Part shown: in pieces, positions 25,584 through 32,464 of the stretch
Layout: each line of letters opens with the position of its first letter
How positions within the stretch are numbered: the stretch's first letter is position 1
NCBI GenBank assembly: GCA_943788045.1
Contig: CALSOT010000002.1
Coordinates: 738,310 to 802,309, forward strand
Origin: an uncultured Polaribacter sp.
GTDB taxonomy: Bacteria; Bacteroidota; Bacteroidia; Flavobacteriales; Flavobacteriaceae
Direction of reading: 5' to 3'
DNA length: 64,000 nucleotides
The notes under the pieces: model-generated
Databases searched by the model: none
Told to the model about the DNA's origin: nothing
What the model saw: the letters and a program-made list of their open reading frames with translations, nothing else
Made by a program: the position numbers and the translations under genes

Positions 25584-26195
25584 ATGATAAAAAAAATATT
25601 TTTAATTTTATGTTTAGCTTTTGGATTTAGTCAAATTGCTAGCGCTCAAATTGCTTTCGGTGTAAAAGGTGGTTTAAATTACAACTCAAACTCTATTAAA
25701 GAGGTGAGCTCAGATGTTTTTGATGGAGCAAAAAGTAAAACAGGATATCATGCCGGCGTTTGGTTACGGTTTAAGATTCCAGCTATTGGCTTTTATTTAA
25801 GACCAGAATTAGTATATACTAATTTAACTAATGAGGTTTCATACAATAATAGCATTGCTAAGGCGGAAACAACTTATAATTTTCAAAAAATTGATATTCC
25901 AGTACTATTTGGTAAAAAGATTTTTGGAATTGGTAATTTATATGTAGGGCCTTCTTTTCAGTACATACTAGATTCTAACTTTGATTTTAGCGAAATTACT
26001 GATGTAAAAACAGATGGATTTACAGCTGGTATTCAATTTGGTGGTGGAATTGAATTTGGTAAATTAGGAATTGATATCCGCTGGGAAAAAGCTTTCTCTG
26101 GGGTAGAAAGTGTTTTGAAAACAATCGCTGGAGATGATATAAACTTTGACACGAGAGTTAATCAAGTTATTATTGGTTTATCTTATAAATTGTAA
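25584..26195 (+). CDS. Small outer-membrane beta-barrel (porin-like/OmpX-type) protein
   Basis: A 203-residue protein. Signal peptide of about 21 residues (KKIFLILCLAFGFSQIASAQ) is followed by IAFGVKGGLNYNSNS, then alternating polar/hydrophobic strands and a C-terminal strand VIIGLSYKL ending in a hydrophobic residue, as in eight-stranded OmpX or PorT-like barrels. It is 25 bp after the transketolase subunit, so probably co-transcribed, but no functional link is apparent. Specific role unknown. Confidence 0.82.
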   Translation: MIKKIFLILCLAFGFSQIASAQIAFGVKGGLNYNSNSIKEVSSDVFDGAKSKTGYHAGVWLRFKIPAIGFYLRPELVYTNLTNEVSYNNSIAKAETTYNFQKIDIPVLFGKKIFGIGNLYVGPSFQYILDSNFDFSEITDVKTDGFTAGIQFGGGIEFGKLGIDIRWEKAFSGVESVLKTIAGDDINFDTRVNQVIIGLSYKL

Positions 26196-26587
26196 ATAAA
26201 ATATTTGATATTGTTTTAAAAAACGATTTTATAAAAAAGAGAAGTAATATTTAAATTACTTCTTTTTTTATGCGCAATTTTGTTTTAAATAAGCTAATCT
26301 TATTTCTAAATAATATTTTTTTTATGAGCTAATCAAAAACCAACTATAAAACACGATAGATAGCTTATAATAGTCACCCACACTTTATTTAAGGTTTTGG
26401 TTTATGGACAGAAAATAATCTGTATGTTTAGATTTAAAATTAGTCGTTATGTCAAAAATTACTGAACAAACGAATTTAATGAATTTAAAAATTTAGAACC
26501 TTTAAAATAAAGCTAAGACGTCTATTGATGTCCATAAAAACTTTACCATAAATATAAAATAAAGCTACCCCACTTCATCTTAAAAAT
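26196..26587 (+). other. Intergenic region before the transposase remnant
   Basis: After the terminator there is no open frame. A 12-bp direct repeat AAAATAAAGCTA occurs at 26504-26515 and 26556-26567, just upstream of the transposase remnant, and may be decayed element sequence. No terminal inverted repeat of the IS could be identified. Confidence 0.5.
26240..26269 (+). terminator. Terminator after the porin-like gene
   Basis: AGAAGTAAT and ATTACTTCT pair across six bases and run into TTTTTTT, 44 bp past the stop. Confidence 0.85.
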
Positions 26588-27087
26588 AGACAGGTCTATT
26601 ATCGATCCGTAAAATCAATACAATACAAACAATTATTAAGTTTTAAGGTGATTGAATTGGTGAAACAACAACGCCTTTTAATGCCTAAAATTGGCACAAG
26701 AAAATTATATTATTTATTAGAAAATGAATTGAGACTTCTTAAAGTTGGAAGAGATAAATTGTTTAAAATTTTAAAGGCGAATCAGTTATTAATCAAACCT
26801 AAAAGAAAGTATCATATCACAACCAACTCGCATCACAGGTTTAGAAAACATAAAAATCAAATTAAAGAATTGGAATTCACAAGACCAGAACAAATCTGGG
26901 TTAGTGATATTACTTATATAGGAAACAGAAAAAATCCAAGTTATTTAGCCTTAATCACAGATGCTTATTCCAAAAAGATTGTGGGTTATAATGTAAGTGA
27001 TAGTTTAAACGTAAGGGGTTCTTTATCTGCTTTAGAGATGGCATTAAAAAATAGAAAATACAGAAATGAACCTATGATTCATCAATA
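26588..27087 (+). pseudogene. IS3-family transposase remnant (OrfB), truncated
   Basis: An open frame from 26588 reads NRQVYYRSVKSIQ, joining in frame with the longer ORF that starts at GTG 26648. It continues through GTRKLYYLLENEL, the HTH-21-like region, and the DDE domain with first aspartate in WVSDITYIG and second in LALITDAYSKK. It stops at 27087 with MIHQ, just where the conserved HSDxGxQY stretch should begin, so the catalytic glutamate and the last third of the domain are gone. The N-terminal OrfA is also absent. A dead element; its relatives belong to the IS3 group. The stop abuts the palindromic terminator of the next gene. Confidence 0.85.
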
Positions 27088-27122
27088 AAAAAGCTCTTTC
27101 TAAATTTAGAAAGAGCTTTTTT
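27087..27122 (-). terminator. Terminator of the FKBP lipoprotein gene
   Basis: A perfect 36-base palindrome: AAAAAAGCTCTTTCTAAA is the exact reverse complement of the following 18 bases. It shares its first base with the stop codon of the transposase remnant and lies 17 bp past the FKBP stop. Confidence 0.92.
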
Positions 27123-27139
27123 GTTATATATCAAAAGTA

Positions 27140-28009
27140 TTATTTAATATCAGGATTTAAATAATCAGCTAAATCTGGATTATTAACTGTATCACTAAAA
27201 TCATTAGCTGGGTTTCCGTCTCCATTTTTATCTTCATTTAAACTTAAAACCCCATCACCATCGTCATCATTGTCAAAAAAATTAGGAATACCATCTGAAT
27301 CTGTATCATCATTTCTCGGCTCTCCATCTCCATCAGGATCTTCAAAAATTGAAGCTACTCCGTCATTATCATGGTCTGTATCTTTTATGAAATCATATAA
27401 ATCAATGTAAAAAAGTAAACATTCATTTGCTAATATAGCTCCACTACCACCATTCCTGTAAGCCAATCCAGAAGGAATGAATAAAATTCCTTTACCTCCA
27501 TTTTTAAAAGTAATCGGTCCATTATCTGTAATATTATCACCTCCCTTAAAATTGGTAAAACCATGAGACCACCCTCTTATCACAGAATTGAGTGTAAACC
27601 ATATTCCATCATTATTATCAAAAGTATTACTAATACTGTCTGATTTTATGATTCTTTGTCCATAATATTTCACAAAAACAGAATCCATAACAGTTGGGTT
27701 ACCTTTTTCTATTGAAGGGTTTCCTTCGCTTTTCAAATAATAGTATAAAGTATAATCAATATCATTCTCAGTAACACTCATTGAATTTATATCTTGATAA
27801 AGAGCTGTTTTACCATCTTCTAAAGCTTTTATCGAATCTACAGAAGTATCATAATAATGATTTTTTAAAAACTGTACCAATGTATCATTGTCTATTAGTG
27901 CCTGTGCTTCATGATCGAAATTATCTACAGGAATTGAGTTACTGCTATTGCAGGAGTAAATTAAAACTGCAACTATAGTAATTACAACAATATTTTTTAT
28001 TTTATTCAT
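27140..28009 (-). CDS. FKBP-type peptidyl-prolyl isomerase lipoprotein with calcium-binding repeats
   Basis: A 289-residue lipoprotein, lipobox LIYSC with C20. Residues about 80-215 form an FKBP-like domain (VKYYGQRI, VIRGWSHGFTNFKGGDNI, KGILFIPSGLAYRNGG, LLFYIDLYDF). The last 70 residues are Asp-rich repeats such as DTDHDNDGVASIFED, DGDGEPRNDDTDSDG and DDDGDGVLSLNED, which match calcium-binding thrombospondin-type-3 repeats. It is likely a periplasmic or surface foldase needing calcium. The fold and repeats are seen in sequence; the role in outer-membrane protein folding is inferred. Divergent from the S4 gene. Confidence 0.85.
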   Translation of the reverse strand: MNKIKNIVVITIVAVLIYSCNSSNSIPVDNFDHEAQALIDNDTLVQFLKNHYYDTSVDSIKALEDGKTALYQDINSMSVTENDIDYTLYYYLKSEGNPSIEKGNPTVMDSVFVKYYGQRIIKSDSISNTFDNNDGIWFTLNSVIRGWSHGFTNFKGGDNITDNGPITFKNGGKGILFIPSGLAYRNGGSGAILANECLLFYIDLYDFIKDTDHDNDGVASIFEDPDGDGEPRNDDTDSDGIPNFFDNDDDGDGVLSLNEDKNGDGNPANDFSDTVNNPDLADYLNPDIK

Positions 28010-28048
28010 TTAATTTTATAAATTTAAGGCTGCAATTTACCAATTTTA

Positions 28049-28056
28049 TACCTTTG
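28049..28056 (+). promoter_or_regulatory. -7 box before the S4-domain gene
   Basis: TACCTTTG, an exact TAnnTTTG match, 33 bp before the ATG at 28090; no -33 TTG evident. Confidence 0.5.
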
Positions 28057-28089
28057 TAAAAAGACAAACTTTATATTTTAACTATTTTT

Positions 28090-28470
28090 ATGAGAATTGA
28101 TAAATATCTATGGTGTATTCGTGTTTTTAAGACGAGAAGCATAGCAACTACTGCTTGTAAAAAAGGTCAGGTTAAAATACTTGGTATAAGTGTAAAACCA
28201 TCTAAAGATATATTTGGAGATGAATTAATTTTAGTTAGAAAAAATCAAATTAATTATCAAATAAAAGTTTTAGATTTACCCGAAAGAAGGGTTGGGGCAA
28301 AAATAGTTGATCTTTACAGAAAAGATGTAACCCCCAAAGAAGCTTTTGAAAAAACAGAGCTTTTAAAATTTGCTAAAGACTATTACAGGCAAAAAGGATC
28401 TGGTAGACCGACAAAAAAAGATAGAAGAGATATAGATAATTATCAAGAGGATACAACAGAGGAACTATGA
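28090..28470 (+). CDS. hslR: S4-domain RNA-binding protein, Hsp15-like
   Basis: A 126-residue protein. The S4 domain is at about residues 1-60 (RIDKYLWCIRVFKTRSIATTACKKGQVKI), the pattern found in HslR/Hsp15 that binds the 50S-nascent-chain complex. A basic C-terminal tail (KDYYRQKGSGRPTKKDRRDIDNY) follows. It overlaps the phosphoribosyltransferase start by 4 bases (ATGA), indicating coupling. Hsp15 identity is from the fold and length; a heat-shock role is not shown here. Confidence 0.88.
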   Translation: MRIDKYLWCIRVFKTRSIATTACKKGQVKILGISVKPSKDIFGDELILVRKNQINYQIKVLDLPERRVGAKIVDLYRKDVTPKEAFEKTELLKFAKDYYRQKGSGRPTKKDRRDIDNYQEDTTEEL

Positions 28471-28970
28471 CAACAAAAAGCAGTATTATTTTAAATCAAT
28501 TACAAATTTCTCAAAAAATAAGAAGAATTGCTTATCAAATTTATGAAACAAATAGTTCAGAGGAAGAAATTGTACTTGCAGGTATTGTAGGGAATGGTTT
28601 TATTTTCGCACAAAAATTATTAGAAGTATTAAACGAAATTTCAACGCTAAATGTTCTTTTGTGTGAAGTTAACATAGATAAGAAAAATCCGCTAAACATA
28701 ATTACTACTTCACTAGATGTTGAAAAATACACAAACAAATCTTTAGTTTTAGTAGATGATGTTTTAAGTTCTGGAACTACATTAATATATGGAATAAAAC
28801 ATTTTTTAAATGTTCCTTTAAAGAAATTTAAAACAGCAGTTTTAGTAAATAGAAATCATAAAAAATATCCTGTAAAAGCAGATTTTAAAGGGATTTCTTT
28901 ATCTACCTCTGTAAAAGAACACATTCAGGTAGAATTTTCTCAGGAAAGAACAATTGCCTTTTTAGTTTAG
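28467..28970 (+). CDS. Phosphoribosyltransferase, PyrR-like
   Basis: A 167-residue type I phosphoribosyltransferase. The PRPP-binding motif LVLVDDVLSSGTTL is at about 90-103, and KSSIILNQLQISQKIRRIAYQI at the start resembles PyrR. Flavobacterial relatives are annotated only as phosphoribosyltransferase family protein. Bacillus PyrR regulates pyrimidine genes and has uracil phosphoribosyltransferase activity; there are no pyr genes here. Its 3' end overlaps the convergent aroK by 9 bases. Confidence 0.85.
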   Translation: MTTKSSIILNQLQISQKIRRIAYQIYETNSSEEEIVLAGIVGNGFIFAQKLLEVLNEISTLNVLLCEVNIDKKNPLNIITTSLDVEKYTNKSLVLVDDVLSSGTTLIYGIKHFLNVPLKKFKTAVLVNRNHKKYPVKADFKGISLSTSVKEHIQVEFSQERTIAFLV

Positions 28971-29477
28971 CAAGTTAGCTAATTCTTTAGCAACTTCTTT
29001 TTTAGTTTTATCATCTATTTTTATAGTCTTTTTTGCCTGCTCGTAAAAAGGACGTCTTTCAAATAGGTGTTTTGCAACAAATTCTGGAATTTTATCATCT
29101 CCTAAAGAAGCAATTAGAGGACGCTTACTTTTCTTTCTAATTAACCTTTCAATCATTGTTGCTGTGCTTCCTTGCAAATAGATAGATAACGTATCATTTT
29201 TGTTGATTTCATCCATATTATTCGCATAGCAGGGGGTTCCCCCTCCGAGTGCAAGTATAAAGTTTTCATCATTCTCAATAATTTCTTTCAAATATTTGTG
29301 CTCAATTAATCTAAAATATACTTCACCTTTTATTTGAAATATTTTAGAAATAGACATTTTTTCTTTTTCTACAATATAGTCATCTAGGTCTAAAAACCTC
29401 ATAGACAATTTTTTAGAAAGCCGCTTTCCTATACTTGATTTTCCTGAAGCCATGTAACCTAATAGTACGATTTTCAT
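28962..29477 (-). CDS. aroK: Shikimate kinase
   Basis: A 171-residue kinase with Walker A GYMASGKSS (about 7-15), DLDDYIV, the shikimate-binding LGGGTPCYANN and lid RLIRKKSKRPLI. It phosphorylates shikimate in aromatic amino-acid synthesis. Convergent with the phosphoribosyltransferase and overlapping it at the ends. aroB for the same pathway lies far away at 54457. Length is normal. Confidence 0.97.
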   Translation of the reverse strand: MKIVLLGYMASGKSSIGKRLSKKLSMRFLDLDDYIVEKEKMSISKIFQIKGEVYFRLIEHKYLKEIIENDENFILALGGGTPCYANNMDEINKNDTLSIYLQGSTATMIERLIRKKSKRPLIASLGDDKIPEFVAKHLFERRPFYEQAKKTIKIDDKTKKEVAKELANLLN

Positions 29478-29548
29478 TGAATTATTATTTTATACAAATA
29501 TCTAAAAAAAAACATCAATTTAATGCTATTAATTTGAATGTTTGATTG

Positions 29549-29556
29549 TATATTTG
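29549..29556 (+). promoter_or_regulatory. -7 box of the tRNA-Lys gene
   Basis: TATATTTG followed by C, exact TAnnTTTG, 19 bp before the mature tRNA start. Several TTG triplets lie upstream, none at the ideal 19-base spacing. Confidence 0.5.
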
Positions 29557-29575
29557 CACTCGAATTAAAAATTTA

Positions 29576-29648
29576 GACCTGGTAGCTCAGTTGGTAGAGC
29601 ATCTCCCTTTTAAGGAGAGGGTCCTGGGTTCGAGCCCCAGCCCGGTCA
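29576..29648 (+). tRNA. tRNA-Lys (anticodon TTT)
   Basis: A 73-base cloverleaf. The acceptor stem pairs GACCTGG with CCCGGTC, followed by discriminator A. The D-arm has AGCTCAGTTGGTAGAGC, the anticodon arm TCTCC-CTTTTAA-GGAGA has anticodon TTT, and the T-arm has GGGTTCGAGCCCC-type pairing. CCA is not encoded. Confidence 0.97.
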
Positions 29649-29650
29649 CA

Positions 29651-29681
29651 AAAAATGTTAAGCAAATCGCTTAACATTTTT
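29651..29681 (+). terminator. Hairpin between the two tRNA genes
   Basis: AAAAATGTTAAGC pairs with GCTTAACATTTTT across an AAATC loop, a 13-bp stem. It may terminate the tRNA-Lys transcript, or be a processing spacer if the two tRNAs are made together. Confidence 0.7.
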
Positions 29682-29694
29682 ACTTTATAAACAC

Positions 29695-29778
29695 GCGCAC
29701 GTGGCGGAATTGGTAGACGCGCCAGCTTGAGGGGCTGGTGAACGTAAGTTCGTGGAAGTTCGAATCTTCTCGTGCGCA
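29695..29778 (+). tRNA. tRNA-Leu (anticodon GAG)
   Basis: An 84-base class II tRNA. The acceptor stem pairs GCGCACG with CGTGCGC, discriminator A. The anticodon stem CCAGC/GCTGG encloses loop TTGAGGG with anticodon GAG. The long variable arm GAACGTAAGTTC is present, and the T-arm ends AAGTTCGAATCTT. CCA is not encoded. Confidence 0.95.
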
Positions 29779-29889
29779 CTAAAGTATATCTTCATCTTTT
29801 GATATCTTATCTTTTAGTTTCCTAAAAAAAACTAAATGGTTTCACAAAAAATTAACCTTTCTAAAAGGTTTTATTAGTAATATTGCAAT

Positions 29890-30693
29890 ATGCAAAGACT
29901 ATTACTTATTTTATTTTTAATTGCCTCATTAAGCACTTTTTCTCAAAACGATTCGATTCGTGTTACCAATTTAAAAGGACAGATTATTCACGCTGAAAGC
30001 AAAAAAGTTTTAAGCGCTGCTCATATTTTAAACTTAAATACAGTAAGAGGTACCATTACAAACGATAAAGGTTTTTTTGAAATACCAACTAAAGCTAATG
30101 ACACAATTTTAGTTTCATACCTAGGATATGCATCCATAAAGTTAAAAATTACAAATGATTTGTTAAAAGGAAACGAGTTATTAATTGCACTTTATGAAAA
30201 GCCAGAAGAAATTAGAGAAATAGTTATAAAATCTACAAATTTAATAGGTGTTTTAGAAATTGATATAAAACAAGTTCCAAAAGATAGATTTACTCGAATT
30301 AAAATAAATGGACTCCCACAAACATACGAAGTTGGTAAACCTAAGCCAAAAGATTATTCTTCTCCTATTGCAGCATTATTTCAGCCTGTAGATTTTTTAT
30401 ACAATCTTTTTGGGAAAAAGCCTAAACAGTTAAAAAAACTAAAGAAGCTTAAAGATGAAGATGATTTGCGTAAAATGCTAGCTGGTAAGTTTGATAGAGA
30501 AGTAATGATGGAATACTTAAAAATGGACAGTCAAGAACTTACAGAATTATTGAATGATTGTAATTATTCTGAATACTTTATTAAAAAAGCTTCTGATTTA
30601 CAAATGATTGAGGCAGTATTGGATTGTTACGAAAACTATAAAGCACTCAAGAAAGGTAAGATTGAACTCAACAAAATTCCAGTAAAGAATTAA
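29890..30693 (+). CDS. Secreted protein with carboxypeptidase-like regulatory domain
   Basis: A 267-residue protein with a signal peptide of about 18 residues (LLILFLIASLSTFSQ). Residues about 25-110 form a CarboxypepD_reg-like beta-sandwich (KGQIIHAESKKVLSAAHILNLNTVRGTITNDKGFFEIP and ILVSYLGYAS), as seen at the N-terminus of SusC/TonB receptors but here without a barrel. The rest is a helical Lys-rich region (KKPKQLKKLKKLKDEDDLRKML) followed by ELLNDCNYSEYF. Standalone proteins like this are frequent in flavobacteria; function unknown. Confidence 0.82.
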   Translation: MQRLLLILFLIASLSTFSQNDSIRVTNLKGQIIHAESKKVLSAAHILNLNTVRGTITNDKGFFEIPTKANDTILVSYLGYASIKLKITNDLLKGNELLIALYEKPEEIREIVIKSTNLIGVLEIDIKQVPKDRFTRIKINGLPQTYEVGKPKPKDYSSPIAALFQPVDFLYNLFGKKPKQLKKLKKLKDEDDLRKMLAGKFDREVMMEYLKMDSQELTELLNDCNYSEYFIKKASDLQMIEAVLDCYENYKALKKGKIELNKIPVKN

Positions 30694-31116
30694 GGTTTTT
30701 AGAATTAAATTCTAGAAATGACATGTCGAAAAAAACCCTCTGGATTATCCCAAAGGTTTTTTATGTCAATAAAAAGCCAGAAGTAAAAATTTTGAAACAG
30801 TTAATTAAAAAAACATAACTATTATACTTTTTTAATTTACTTGCTCTTCTCGCTTTTCCTCTAGTTTCACTCGATATTATTTCAGATTAAATTATATCTG
30901 TAGCGTTTTATTGTCTTTCTCACTTATTAAATCTATGTTTATCGTTTTTTAATTAAATCTATATGACTCTTAGAGCTAAATTAGATTATTACTAGAACTA
31001 AGTTCCACATATTTCATAGAAACCTTAAAACTAGGAATAAAAAAAATCCAGCTAAAGCCGGATTTTTAAATAAAACTGTGATCTCTTTTAACCAAATTAA
31101 TTATTTAGTCAAAATA
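30694..31116. other. Intergenic region after the carboxypeptidase-domain gene
   Basis: It holds a weak candidate terminator at about 30730-30762 (AAAAAACC facing GGTTTTTT) and the terminator of the SPFH gene at 31043-31067. The middle, 30770 to 31030, shows no gene or structure that I can support. Confidence 0.55.
31043..31067 (-). terminator. Terminator of the SPFH gene
   Basis: On the minus strand AAAATCCGGC and GCTGGATTTT pair (with a G-U) around TTTA and continue into a run of T, 50 bp past the SPFH stop. Confidence 0.8.
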
Positions 31117-31950
31117 TTACTGATTTCCTAAAATAATTGGCATACCTGATTTTCCAGAGCCAATAACAATTACCTTACTATTTGGCGATTCGGACAATTT
31201 AATGGTTGCTTCAATACCTTTATCTTGTAAGATTTTATCATTTAAAGACGCACTTAATATTCTGTTTGCATCTGCCTTACCTTGTGCTTCAATAATTTGT
31301 TTTTGAGCTTCTTTTTGAGCAGTAACTAATCTAAACTCATACTCTAAAGATTCTTGCTCTTGTTTCAATTTACGTTCAATTGCTGTTTTAATAGTTGGAG
31401 GCAATGTTACATCTCTCACAAGTACAGAGTTTATTTGAATGTATTGCGGTTCAAGAATTTTTCTCGTTTCTTCAAATATTTCAGATTGAATTGCATCTCT
31501 TTTTGAAGAATACAATTGCTCTGGCGTATATCTACCAACTACACTTCTGGTAGCTGATCGGATTGCAGGAATAATTACACTCTGTAGATAACCTTCACCT
31601 CTTGTTTGGTGTAATAATGCCACTGTTTTTGTTGTTGCTTGGTATAAAACAGATGCATCTAATTGAATTTCTAATCCGTTAGACGACAATACAGCCATTT
31701 TTTTCTCAAATAACTCCTGCTGCCTTACATTGTATTTAAATACTTTATTCCAAGGCATTACAAGATTAAATCCTTCATTTAACGGGGGTTCATCTGTTAC
31801 AACTCCTCCAATTAATTTATATAACACACCTCTTTCTCCAGAACCAATTGTTACTGCAGATTTTGAAACTACTATAATTGCAATAACTGCAATTATTATA
31901 AAGAAAATTCCTCCTTTTGGTAGTTTAATATCTAATTGTTGATTACTCAT
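31117..31950 (-). CDS. SPFH/band-7 (prohibitin-family) membrane protein
   Basis: A 277-residue protein starting MSNQQLDIKLPKGG. One transmembrane segment is at about residues 14-33 (IFFIIIAVIAIIVVSKSAVT), followed by the band-7 domain (ERGVLYKLIGGVVTDEPPLNEGFNLVMPW to RDVTLPPTIKTAIERKLKQEQE) and a helical coiled-coil EYEFRLVTAQKEAQKQIIEAQGKADA. It resembles prohibitin and forms large membrane rings or microdomains. The longest open frame would add 27 residues, but a promoter box at 31975-31982 lies inside that extension, so ATG 31950 is used. Stands alone. Confidence 0.9.
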   Translation of the reverse strand: MSNQQLDIKLPKGGIFFIIIAVIAIIVVSKSAVTIGSGERGVLYKLIGGVVTDEPPLNEGFNLVMPWNKVFKYNVRQQELFEKKMAVLSSNGLEIQLDASVLYQATTKTVALLHQTRGEGYLQSVIIPAIRSATRSVVGRYTPEQLYSSKRDAIQSEIFEETRKILEPQYIQINSVLVRDVTLPPTIKTAIERKLKQEQESLEYEFRLVTAQKEAQKQIIEAQGKADANRILSASLNDKILQDKGIEATIKLSESPNSKVIVIGSGKSGMPIILGNQ

Positions 31951-31974
31951 AAAATTTTTATTTTTAAATTCATT

Positions 31975-32005
31975 CAAATTTACGATTTTACTCAATGAAA
32001 TACAA
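31975..32005 (-). promoter_or_regulatory. Promoter of the SPFH gene
   Basis: On the minus strand TTG (32003-32005) is followed by 20 bases and TAAATTTG (31975-31982), a full match to TTG-N17-23-TAnnTTTG. It lies 25 bp before ATG 31950. Confidence 0.65.
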
Positions 32006-32323
32006 TCTATAATGTCAGAATATTCGCCCAATAATTTTTAATTAAAAACGTATATATTGTTTTAAGTAAGCTTCTAATATTGTTTAATAAATAGTTTATT
32101 TTTTTATTCGAAGAAAAATATATTACCCAATGACTTTATACTTACTTATCACAATTTTCCCTAACTGCTTGAGGATCAGAAGGCTTTTTTAAAATTAAAA
32201 TTTAATAAGTGTATTCTAACTTTGTTTACAGAAAAAATAACGTAATGAACTACGAAAAAGTCAGCTTAATTTAATAAGAAACCAAACCTCAAAATTTCTT
32301 TTGAATCGGAATATCTCAAATTA

Positions 32324-32464
32324 TTAGAGCTTACCGAAATACTTGCGAACAAACCATTCAACAGAGAGTAAAAAAGCTATTATCAGTAAAATCCACTTCC
32401 AATCTATTAAATTTTGTTCTTTAACAATTAATTTTTGAGTTGTAAAAAAAGCTTTATCCTCTAA
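32324..32464 (-). pseudogene. Out-of-frame 3' end of the VWA protein gene, encoding the last membrane segment
   Basis: Shifting by one base at the T4 tract on the minus strand (32463-32466) opens a 44-codon tail that ends at 32324. It begins LLEDKAFFTTQ, continues KEQNLIDWKW and a hydrophobic span ILLIIAFLLSVEWF, and finishes with the basic RKYFGKL. I recall the same D-W-K-W plus transmembrane plus RKY end in relatives of the upstream gene. It therefore belongs to 32454-34352 but is not in its reading frame. Confidence 0.8.
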
